Source: Candidatus Aenigmatarchaeota archaeon
GTDB taxonomy: Archaea > Aenigmatarchaeota > Aenigmatarchaeia > QMZP01
Length of the DNA: 9,931 nt
Direction: 5' to 3'
NCBI GenBank assembly: GCA_020343575.1
Contig: CP070801.1
Span: 945,273-955,203, forward strand
Of the stretch, positions 1-5,391 are shown in pieces. Each line of letters opens with the position of its first letter. Position 1 is the first letter of the stretch. The position numbers and the translations under genes were made by a program. Below the pieces are notes generated by a model that ran no database searches, had not been told where the DNA came from, and saw only the letters and a program-made list of their open reading frames with translations.

Positions 1-288
1 AGCATCCTCAACGACCCTCTTGTTGTCAATCTCGATTCCAATTTCCTCATAGGTGCGACATTTCAAATAGACAAGACCCCTAAGCATAAGACATTACATC
101 TCTACGAAGCGGACCAGGTGGAGAAACACTTGGAGACTCCAGACAAGATAGACAACCTCTACAAGAGAATCGAAACGATGGAAACTCGCCTAGTCCAAGC
201 CATCAACAAGCAAATAGACGCAATTGATCGCCTCATCGAGAAGCTCACCCCAAAAGAACCTGGAGAATCTGGAGGAATGTATAGATAG
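1..288 (+). CDS. C-terminal part of an unrecognised protein ending in a coiled coil (5' partial)
   Basis: Frame 1 is open from the first base of the window to TAG at 286-288, giving 95 residues with no start inside the window. The family is not recognised. The first 40 or so residues alternate hydrophobic and polar positions like a small beta-rich domain (LVVNL, FLIGATF, KTLHLY). The part from about residue 49 to 85 is strongly helical, with hydrophobic residues at three- and four-residue spacing (IDNLYKRIETMETRL, then INKQIDAIDRLIEKL), as in a coiled coil used for oligomerisation. It ends with a short polar tail. It lies 10 bases upstream of the methyltransferase gene in the same direction, so the two probably share a transcript. 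A GGAGGA at 271-276 inside its end may help ribosomes reach the next gene. That it is coding is likely; its function is unknown. Confidence 0.7.
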   Translation, partial: SILNDPLVVNLDSNFLIGATFQIDKTPKHKTLHLYEADQVEKHLETPDKIDNLYKRIETMETRLVQAINKQIDAIDRLIEKLTPKEPGESGGMYR

Positions 289-298
289 AATTGGAGAG

Positions 299-1813
299 AT
301 GAATAACCTAACCATACATTATTCCGACAACCGAATCATTCTCCCAACGCTTCCAGAGGGTTCTGTGGATTGTGTTCTTACTTCTCCTCCATATTGGGGA
401 TTGCGAGACTACGGAGAAGGTGCAACTTCTATTTGGGATGGTGATCCTGATTGTGAACATGAATGGGAGGAATGCGATAGTTCATTTAGGGAATCTCATC
501 ACTTCACAGATAAGGATAATGTGTGGAGACCCTCTGGTGAAGAAAAAGCCAAAATAAAGAAAAAGCCAACAGGTTTATGTCAAATTTGCGGAGCATGGAA
601 AGGCCAACTAGGACTAGAACCAACCTGGCAGCTTTACATAACTCACATGACCGAGATCAGCAAACAAATAATGCGTGTCCTCAAACCCACTGGAAGTTAT
701 TATCTTGTTATGGGGGATACTTATGCTGGTGGAGGAGGAAACACTTCAAAATACACCTGTGGACCGCAAGGATTCCAAAAATCCAACGAGAGATTACCAG
801 CCGGACGTCCGGTCACTCAGAACACAGGATACGATTCCGTCACCAAACCCAAGCAAAAGCTTTTCATCCCTTATCGAACCGGTATCGCACTTCAAGAAGA
901 TGGCTGGATATGTAGAAATGATAATACTTGGGTGAAACCGAACAATATGCCGTTCTCTGGGAAGGACAGGCTTACCTGTCGGACTGAGAGGGTATTTCAT
1001 TTCGTAAAGAGCAACAAGGTCATCCTTTGGAGGAACATTGAAACAAATGAATGGGTTCAGACAGAACCCGAAGCGAAATACATATCTTGTCCAATATGCG
1101 ATGGTTCTGGGGAACTGCAGCTCACAGTGGGATTCATAGAGGACTATGCGGACACCGAGTTACCTGAGAGGGAATTTGTCTGTGAAGAATGCGAGGGCGA
1201 GGGAGAAATCAACATCTGGCGTGGATACACTTACTGGTATGACCTTGATGCCGTAAGAAAACCTCACATAGTCTGCGGAGTTACCGACAAACGACCAATG
1301 GGGGTTCTCCGTCAGAGACTCTATCCCGGAAGCAAGTACCATGGGGCCGATGATCCACATCTCGCTCAATTTCAAAATACGGACGATAGAAAGGGACTTC
1401 AAGTCCCAGGACAACAACCTCAAGGAATCCACCGAAAGAGACATTCAGGATACTACGGAGCTAACGGAGAATATCTTGTCAATCCAAAAGGCAAGAATCC
1501 AGGAGATGTTCTTGAAGTTAAGACGACTGGTTATCCCGGCTATCATTATGCGGTCTTTCCAGAGGAGTTATGTTCGGATTTCATAAAATCAAGTTGTCCA
1601 CCAAACGGAATCGTATTAGACCCCTTCGCTGGATCAGGAACAACCCTCAAAGTAGCACTCGACCTCGGAAGAAAAGCAATCGGAATCGAGATCAATCAAG
1701 ATTATCAAGAGTTAATTGAAAGAAGATTAAGCTGTCATGTCCCGGAATGGAAAGAGAAATACGCCATCCAGGATGCGAAGGAGAATGGAATTGTCCCCCT
1801 CACCGAATACTGA
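299..1813 (+). CDS. DNA methyltransferase, beta class (SPPY motif), with an inserted zinc-ribbon-like module
   Basis: S-adenosylmethionine-dependent DNA methyltransferase of 504 residues acting on an exocyclic amino group. The catalytic motif IV TSPPYW is at residues 28-33, and the AdoMet-binding motif I, DPFAGSGTT, is at 441-449. The order IV, target-recognition region, I defines the beta class. SPPY is common in N4-cytosine enzymes, but adenine specificity cannot be excluded. C52/H54 and C94/C97 form a probable zinc site seen in related phage enzymes (GDPDCEH ... CxxCGAWKGxLGLEP). A segment of about 70 residues (241-311) separates HFVKSNK from YWYDLDAVRKPH, which are normally adjacent, and carries two CxxCxGxG motifs at C264/C267 and C295/C298. 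The ATG at 299 was chosen because residues from there match the usual family N-terminus. A TTG at 224 would overlap the upstream gene by 65 bases. No restriction enzyme is visible next to it. It is probably used for self-protection or epigenetic marking. Confidence 0.9.
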   Translation: MNNLTIHYSDNRIILPTLPEGSVDCVLTSPPYWGLRDYGEGATSIWDGDPDCEHEWEECDSSFRESHHFTDKDNVWRPSGEEKAKIKKKPTGLCQICGAWKGQLGLEPTWQLYITHMTEISKQIMRVLKPTGSYYLVMGDTYAGGGGNTSKYTCGPQGFQKSNERLPAGRPVTQNTGYDSVTKPKQKLFIPYRTGIALQEDGWICRNDNTWVKPNNMPFSGKDRLTCRTERVFHFVKSNKVILWRNIETNEWVQTEPEAKYISCPICDGSGELQLTVGFIEDYADTELPEREFVCEECEGEGEINIWRGYTYWYDLDAVRKPHIVCGVTDKRPMGVLRQRLYPGSKYHGADDPHLAQFQNTDDRKGLQVPGQQPQGIHRKRHSGYYGANGEYLVNPKGKNPGDVLEVKTTGYPGYHYAVFPEELCSDFIKSSCPPNGIVLDPFAGSGTTLKVALDLGRKAIGIEINQDYQELIERRLSCHVPEWKEKYAIQDAKENGIVPLTEY

Positions 1814-1814
1814 A

Positions 1815-1883
1815 ATGACACAAAACTCCCTGATTATTCAAGCAAATATGACAATCCAGATGATGATTGCTTATAAACCATGA
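1815..1883 (+). CDS. possible 22-residue linker or leader frame
   Basis: An ATG one base after the stop of the upstream methyltransferase opens a 22-codon frame (MTQNSLIIQANM...) whose TGA overlaps the ATG of the next methyltransferase as ATGA. The next gene has no Shine-Dalgarno sequence, so translation of this frame could deliver ribosomes to it. There is no clear Shine-Dalgarno for this frame either, and a frame this short can arise by chance. It is recorded as a weak call because its two ends fit the surrounding stop/start pattern exactly. Confidence 0.2.
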   Translation: MTQNSLIIQANMTIQMMIAYKP

Positions 1884-2593
1884 AAGACAACTCTATTTCC
1901 TTTGAGATTGGAGATTCCCTCATTCTTCTCGCTGAATTGAAGGATGACCTCATAGATCTGATTTTCACGGATCCGCCCTACAACAAAGGCAAAGACTACG
2001 GAGAAGTATCCGATTCCAAACCAGAGAAGGAATTCTGGTTATTCAACACTGAATGGATGTTTCAGCTTCACCGAGTCCTCAAACCTGGACACCACTTCTA
2101 CATGACCTGTGCTCATGACCAGATTGACGACTTCAAGAGAATCGCCATGGATCAAGGTTTCAAATTCAGACGATTATTGATATGGGCAACGAATGAGTGT
2201 AGAGGACACATGAACGCAAGAACATGGTTAGCAAGTTATGAAGCTGTCTTGTGGTTTCAGAAACCTGGAAAACCCTACGGTCTGTTCAATAACTATCCCT
2301 ATGCTGCTCTTGATGTTCTGCTCTACCGTTCCCCTCATCGCAACTCCAAGAAGGACAAGAAATACCACATCGCCCAGAAACCTCTTGAATTGGTCAAGTG
2401 TATCATCCTCAAAAGTAGTCAAGAAGGCGACTTGGTGTTGGATCCGTTCTTAGGCTCAGGTACGACTCTAGTTGCTTGTGTCGAGACGAAAAGAAAGGGT
2501 CTTGGCTTTGAACTCAATCCTGAATATGAATCTATTATCAGAAAGAGACTGAACGGAACGAGAGTTCCGACATCTCTACGGAGGTTTGAATGA
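1880..2593 (+). CDS. DNA methyltransferase, beta class (DPPY motif)
   Basis: A compact AdoMet-dependent DNA methyltransferase of 237 residues, a normal length for the family. Motif IV is TDPPYN at residues 30-35, with D31 and Y34 as expected catalytic residues. DPPY is most often found in N6-adenine enzymes. A conserved HIAQKPLEL block precedes motif I, DPFLGSGTT, at 188-196, and GFELNPEY provides the acidic residue that binds the ribose. The motif order is beta class. The gene follows the larger methyltransferase on the same strand, and its start overlaps a possible 22-codon frame. A TTATAAA at 1871-1877 is too close to the ATG to serve as its promoter. The stop overlaps the start of the 46-residue gene downstream. 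With two different methyltransferases and no nuclease gene in view, these look like orphan modification enzymes of a virus or plasmid rather than a complete restriction system (inference). Confidence 0.92.
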   Translation: MKDNSISFEIGDSLILLAELKDDLIDLIFTDPPYNKGKDYGEVSDSKPEKEFWLFNTEWMFQLHRVLKPGHHFYMTCAHDQIDDFKRIAMDQGFKFRRLLIWATNECRGHMNARTWLASYEAVLWFQKPGKPYGLFNNYPYAALDVLLYRSPHRNSKKDKKYHIAQKPLELVKCIILKSSQEGDLVLDPFLGSGTTLVACVETKRKGLGFELNPEYESIIRKRLNGTRVPTSLRRFE

Positions 2594-2730
2594 TGAAAGA
2601 CGGAAAACTCGATATGCTGAATACAGACGAGCATACAGTTGCTCTAGTTGTTGCCTGTCCGGAGTGCGATAACAACCATATCGTCAAGATATGTGTAATG
2701 GGAATCGAAACAAAAAGCCTTGAGGAATAA
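2590..2730 (+). CDS. 46-residue protein with a CPEC metal-binding pair
   Basis: A short frame of 46 codons begins at ATG 2590, overlapping the methyltransferase stop as ATGA, with a second ATG at 2593 in the same frame. GGAGGT at 2580-2585 is an excellent Shine-Dalgarno. Its spacing slightly favours ATG 2593, which would also give a TGATG overlap like the one at 3721-3725. The protein has a hydrophobic strand leading into C23-P-E-C26, followed by H30 and C35. Four possible ligands in that spacing suggest a small zinc knuckle. Such proteins are common in viral genomes and usually bind nucleic acid or a partner protein, but the family here is not recognised. It is the last gene before a promoter region and probably the last of the methyltransferase transcript. 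Confidence 0.65.
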   Translation: MMKDGKLDMLNTDEHTVALVVACPECDNNHIVKICVMGIETKSLEE

Positions 2731-2793
2731 GACCCACATTTCCCAAGGACAATAGAGAATCAACTGTCCCGAAAGAAGATGCTGACGAAAAAC

Positions 2794-2860
2794 ATCTGGT
2801 GTAAGATATGACAACCTATAAATACAACTCTCGCTATTATCTGGTGCAAGGTTTGACAAA
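2794..2860 (+). repeat. two direct copies of a 22-base motif flanking a TATA box
   Basis: The motif ATCTGGTG-AAG-T-TGACAA occurs at 2794-2815 and again at 2839-2860, matching at 18 of 22 positions. The copy starts are 45 bases apart. The TATA box at 2817-2824 lies between them, and the second copy covers the expected transcription start. This arrangement suits a repressor or activator acting on the gene at 2881. It could also be a recombination or replication site. Confidence 0.5.
2817..2824 (+). promoter_or_regulatory. archaeal-type TATA box for the gene at 2881
   Basis: TATAAATA lies in a 150-base gap with no gene. An archaeal start site would be expected near 2845-2850, giving a leader of about 30-35 bases. 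The leader contains GGGGTAATCA at 2870-2879, a near match to the extended archaeal Shine-Dalgarno GAGGTGATCA. Confidence 0.55.
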
Positions 2861-2880
2861 CTTACCAATGGGGTAATCAA

Positions 2881-3723
2881 ATGGTGAGATATAGACCACA
2901 ACGAGAAGCATCCGAGGTCTTGACCTGGGCAAAGGAGAATGTCATAGACGGACTCCCCTACACTCCCTCAGCGAGATATGTATTCTATGTGGTGATGCAC
3001 GAATTCGGATTTGGAAAGAAAGACCTCAAGCGGTTTGAGAAGTGGACAATCAGAGCAAGAAAAGGATTCTGGAATGGTTGGCATCCAAATATACTGAGTG
3101 ATTCAATCAGGGAAGCAAAGATATTCGGAGGAGGATACGAAACCCCTTCTGACTGGTTTGCGAGTTTCCGAGAAGATGCCTGTCTCCTTGACAAACGCAT
3201 CAACCAAGAATACTATGTGGAAATACATTTTGAGGCTCAAGCCATGTACGGACAGTTTGAGTATTACACAGATGCCTATGAAGTTCCCCTTATTCCTTTC
3301 AGGGGCGACGCATCAATACCGTTCAAATGGGAGATAGCCAAGCGACTTGAGGATATGTGGGAACGATACCAGAAACCAATAATGATCCTCTACTTCGGTG
3401 ATTGGGATCCAAAAGGTCGAGAGATTCCTGAGAACGCTTTCAGGGATATCAATCGCTGGTGTTCTGCGAGGTTTGAATTTGTCCGTTGCGGTCTGACGAG
3501 GGAACAAGTAAGGGAATTGGACATAAAGGAGAACCCTGAAAGACCGGGAACATATCAATGGGAAGCGGTCAAAGACAAGGATGCCAGAGATATAATCCTG
3601 TCAAATCTTGAGGAATATTGGAACCAAGGTGCTGTTTCAGAAAGGGTCAAAGAGGAGGAGGAGGCCACAGCCAAGTGGAAAGAGAGTATCGAATCTGTTG
3701 TTTCAGAGTTGGAGGAATCCTGA
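2881..3723 (+). CDS. stand-alone Spo11/Topo VI subunit A-like protein with TOPRIM domain (Mini-A-like)
   Basis: 280 residues. The N-terminal 100 residues look like a winged-helix domain. ARYVFYVV at 31-38 has the R-x-x-Y/F-Y spacing of the catalytic tyrosine motif of Topo VI-A and Spo11 (RDIYY), making Y36 the candidate nucleophile. A TOPRIM domain follows: E118 in HFEAQAMYG, then YEVPLIPFRGDAS, then the DxD motif in YFGDWDPKG (D174, D176), the expected Mg-binding set. A downstream CGLTREQVREL block also resembles uncharacterised phage TOPRIM proteins I recall. There is no ATPase B subunit nearby, which fits the Mini-A proteins described from mobile elements, whose activity is not established. 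The C-terminal 35 residues are a charged helix rich in Glu and Lys. It has its own promoter with flanking repeats. The stop overlaps the next start as TGATG. TOPRIM assignment is fairly safe; the tyrosine assignment is moderate. Confidence 0.72.
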   Translation: MVRYRPQREASEVLTWAKENVIDGLPYTPSARYVFYVVMHEFGFGKKDLKRFEKWTIRARKGFWNGWHPNILSDSIREAKIFGGGYETPSDWFASFREDACLLDKRINQEYYVEIHFEAQAMYGQFEYYTDAYEVPLIPFRGDASIPFKWEIAKRLEDMWERYQKPIMILYFGDWDPKGREIPENAFRDINRWCSARFEFVRCGLTREQVRELDIKENPERPGTYQWEAVKDKDARDIILSNLEEYWNQGAVSERVKEEEEATAKWKESIESVVSELEES

Positions 3724-3812
3724 TGGCACACAAAAAAGGAACTATCCTCACCAAGTACGGAATCACCGACAAGGACATCATGCAGAAGATCCTCAAGATA
3801 GCTGAGAAGTAA
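3723..3812 (+). CDS. 29-residue frame: N-terminal piece of an integrase-like catalytic domain
   Basis: An ATG overlapping the upstream stop (TGATG) with a strong GGAGG at 3711-3715 and a 7-base spacer opens a frame that ends at TAA 3810-3812 after 29 residues. The sequence GITDKDIMQKILKIAEK resembles the first helix of tyrosine-recombinase catalytic domains (typically L-T-x-E-E-x-x-x-L-L-x-x-A). The same frame continues after the TAA with GGRVNEAIRLLHLTG, the next helix of that fold. It is therefore probably the front of a gene split by a nonsense codon. It could instead be a real short peptide whose job is to couple translation, or the TAA could be a sequencing error. It contains no core-binding domain, which active integrases normally have before this point. 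Confidence 0.5.
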   Translation: MAHKKGTILTKYGITDKDIMQKILKIAEK

Positions 3813-3857
3813 GGTGGCCGGGTCAATGAGGCAATCAGACTCCTACACCTGACAGGA

Positions 3858-4256
3858 ATGCACCCTCACTCTCTCTTGGAATTGGACAACATCTCTCACT
3901 TGGTGGACAGAACTCTCAGATGGCGAAGGGTCCGAACCCAAAAAGTCCTCTCTGCTGAATTGGACGACGGAATGATGGAAATCGCAAAATCGTGGCTCAC
4001 CAGAAAGAGGAAATACAGCACCAGTTGGCTCAACCAGGTAGTCAAAGAAGTCGGAAAGAAAGCTGGTTATCCTGACCTCGCACCCACTACCTTTAGACAC
4101 ACCAAATGTCTTGAACTCATCAAAAAGCATTCAGATGAGAAACTAATGGTCCCAATAGTCATGCAGAAGCTCGGTTGCACAGAAAAGGTAGTGTTCCGGA
4201 ACGACGCAAGGTTGTTGGAATTGGAGGAGAAGTCCATTGAGGAGGCGTTTGAGTGA
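3858..4256 (+). CDS. degenerate tyrosine-recombinase (integrase) catalytic domain, probably inactive
   Basis: 132 residues from the first ATG, but homology starts further upstream: codons 3813-3857 read GGRVNEAIRLLHLTG in the same frame, back to the TAA at 3810. The pattern LLHLTGMHPHSLLELD ... TLRWRRVRTQK ... APTTFRHTK ... QKLGCTEK follows the tyrosine-recombinase catalytic domain in order. The usual active-site residues are largely gone. The first Arg position is H2, the HxxR motif is T77xxR80, the LGH position has C, and the C-terminal tail has no tyrosine where the nucleophile should be. Only the box II Arg and a possible beta-hairpin Lys (K29) remain. It may be a decayed integrase or a domain kept for DNA binding. 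The ATG at 3858 has only a weak, overly close GGA. The end overlaps the next gene. Confidence 0.6.
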   Translation: MHPHSLLELDNISHLVDRTLRWRRVRTQKVLSAELDDGMMEIAKSWLTRKRKYSTSWLNQVVKEVGKKAGYPDLAPTTFRHTKCLELIKKHSDEKLMVPIVMQKLGCTEKVVFRNDARLLELEEKSIEEAFE

Positions 4257-4474
4257 GTAAACTTCCACCAGCGGTAAAGCGATTTCTTATTTATTGTTGT
4301 CAAAAGTCTGAAACTACATGGAAGGAATTGTGGGAAGCATACAAAGAAGTTGCCAGTGAATGGGGGTTTGAACCAACGAGAGATGCCTTGCTGGAGATTG
4401 TGGAAATAACAACTCCGAATGGTATGTCAAAACCCTCCCCTCAAATCTCCCCCGATCCCGATAATGAGGAATGA
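4253..4474 (+). CDS. 73-residue helical protein of unknown function
   Basis: Starts at GTG 4253, overlapping the previous stop as GTGA, with GGAGG at 4241-4245 and a 7-base spacer, the same geometry as other genes in this window. Residues 4-15 and 21-50 look helical (KRFLIYCCQ; WKELWEAYKEVASEWG; TRDALLEIVE), which could form a small helix-turn-helix-like bundle. The last 18 residues are a Pro/Ser/Asp-rich disordered tail. There is no transmembrane segment and no metal site beyond adjacent C15-C16. I do not recognise the family. The strong ribosome binding site and coupling support that it is real. Bases 4475-4518 after it hold only frames of 14 and 16 codons with no clear ribosome site. Confidence 0.6.
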   Translation: MSKLPPAVKRFLIYCCQKSETTWKELWEAYKEVASEWGFEPTRDALLEIVEITTPNGMSKPSPQISPDPDNEE

Positions 4475-4518
4475 TATGTGTCTGTCTAGTGTTAAGAACA
4501 TACTCAAGACAATAGGAG

Positions 4519-4635
4519 ATGAATAGAAAACCCCGACACAAACACCAATGGCGATACATTTCTGCAACTTATTCTTTAGAGGATGGCTTAATTAAAGGTC
4601 GCAAACGATGCATCATTTGTGGCAAGGAAAAATGA
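4519..4635 (+). CDS. 38-residue basic protein with a CxxCG zinc-ribbon half
   Basis: ATG 4519 to TGA 4633-4635. The protein is very basic (starts MNRKPRHKHQW) and ends in KGRKRCIICGKEK, with C31 and C34. Its layout, a basic His-containing start, an aromatic middle, and a terminal CxxCG, matches the small zinc-binding proteins common in phages and archaeal viruses. H7 and H9 could complete the metal site. GGAG at 4514-4517 is too close to the ATG for a good Shine-Dalgarno, so the start is the weakest part of the call. The sequence TGAGGT at its end doubles as the ribosome site of the next gene. Function is unknown; nucleic-acid binding is the natural guess. Confidence 0.5.
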   Translation: MNRKPRHKHQWRYISATYSLEDGLIKGRKRCIICGKEK

Positions 4636-4646
4636 GGTAAGGAATA

Positions 4647-5186
4647 ATGTATGAAGTAGAAGTAGAAATAGAGGGCATTCGCCCACTCCTTCAACATCGA
4701 TTTCCTGATGTTGGAGAGGCCGAGAAAAAGAGCAAGAAAAAGACTGGTAGCATTGACTACAGCTTGGAAGCGGAGAAGTCCGCATACCGAGACGAAAAAG
4801 GGAATCTCTACCAACCATCAACGCATATCGAAGGTGCTCTGGTCAAAGGTGCAGTGAACTTCCAGATAACTGGAAAGGGAAAGAAAACCTACAAGGACTT
4901 GGTGAAGGCAACCGTCTTCGTAGAACCAGAGGCAATCCCACACGAAATCCAAGACTACGAAATCGACAGCAGACCAGTTGTTATCCAGAGAGCAAGAGTT
5001 GTCAGATACAGACCGAGACTTGATGAGTGGAAACTCAAGTTCAAGATTCAAGTCCGAGATGATCAACTTCCCAAAGAAGTTCTCAAGGAAATCCTTGAAT
5101 ACGCTGGAAACAATGTAGGTATCGGTGATTACCGTCCCAGATTTGGGACATTCATGGTTACTTCCTTCAAAGAGGTAACATCCTAG
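4647..5186 (+). CDS. conserved mobile-element protein of unknown function (179 residues)
   Basis: ATG 4647 has GAGGT at 4634-4638 as ribosome site. The protein starts with a beta strand, YEVEVEIEGIRPLLQHRF. A charged Lys-rich loop follows (about 26-34), then EKSAYRDEKGNLYQPSTHIEGAL, a conserved-looking DSRPVVIQRAR at 107-117, and a C-terminal VGIGDYRPRFGTF at 157-169. This combination resembles a family I recall from phage and archaeal genomes that remains uncharacterised. The strand-helix layout with a late Gly-rich loop after an Arg-rich strand is reminiscent of RRM-like RAMP folds (Cas5/Cas6/Cas7-type proteins), but the similarity is too weak to call. It is soluble with no membrane segments. 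It ends in TAG, and the GGTNN array begins at the very next base. Coding status is secure; function is unknown. Confidence 0.75.
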   Translation: MYEVEVEIEGIRPLLQHRFPDVGEAEKKSKKKTGSIDYSLEAEKSAYRDEKGNLYQPSTHIEGALVKGAVNFQITGKGKKTYKDLVKATVFVEPEAIPHEIQDYEIDSRPVVIQRARVVRYRPRLDEWKLKFKIQVRDDQLPKEVLKEILEYAGNNVGIGDYRPRFGTFMVTSFKEVTS

Positions 5187-5336
5187 GGTATGGTCTGGTC
5201 CCGTCAGGTGAGGTCGGTTTCGGTCTGGCTCGGTGGGATTGGGTGTGCTAAGGTGCGGTGGGGAGAGGTATGCCAGGGTATGGTTTGCTGAGGTTTGGCT
5301 CGGTTAGGTTTGGTGAGGTCGGGTAAGGTAGGGATT
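5187..5336 (+). repeat. thirty-unit GGTNN pentamer array, perfectly in phase
   Basis: Starting on the base after the TAG at 5184-5186, 150 bases divide into 30 pentamers with no insertion or deletion. The first base is G in 29 units, the second G in 25, and the third T in 25. Twenty units are exactly GGT, and all but one of the rest (GCC at 5272) differ by a single base. The fourth and fifth bases vary freely, so this is not simple slippage of one unit. It is G-rich on the + strand and so also on any read-through RNA. The 5-base step with a fixed triplet and free dinucleotide is the geometry of RNA sites bound by TRAP (triplet NAG with two-base spacers). On DNA it would repeat every half helical turn. 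GG pairs spaced by three bases could form two-layer G-quadruplexes. No coding frame explains it. Confidence 0.9.
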
Positions 5337-5380
5337 CTACAACTCTTAACAATCCATAACAAAATCCAAATATCTCCACT

Positions 5381-5388
5381 TTTATATA
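5381..5388 (+). promoter_or_regulatory. TATA-like box upstream of the surface-protein operon
   Basis: TTTATATA sits in AT-rich DNA after the pentamer array. It predicts transcription starting near 5410, inside the palindrome at 5392-5417 and downstream of the TTG at 5399 that best fits the encoded signal peptide. Either the active box lies a little further upstream (an AAATAT at 5368-5373 would allow a leaderless start near 5399) or the true start codon is later. Confidence 0.4.
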
Positions 5389-5391
5389 CTC

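Noticed and set aside
224..298. Longer N-terminus for the first methyltransferase from TTG 224
   Set aside because: It would overlap the upstream coiled-coil gene by 65 bases, and the extra 25 residues look unrelated to the family. Residues from ATG 299 match the usual start.
1871..1877. TTATAAA as promoter of the second methyltransferase
   Set aside because: It lies three bases before the ATG, so the transcript would begin inside the gene.
5184..5291. Read-through of the TAG after the 179-residue gene, for example by pyrrolysine insertion, giving about 34 more residues
   Set aside because: The extension would be encoded by the pentamer array, whose period of 5 is not codon-like, and the protein already ends naturally after its last conserved block.
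5187..5336. CRISPR array or simple microsatellite
   Set aside because: There are no long identical repeats with unique spacers, and the two free positions in each unit are not copied from unit to unit.
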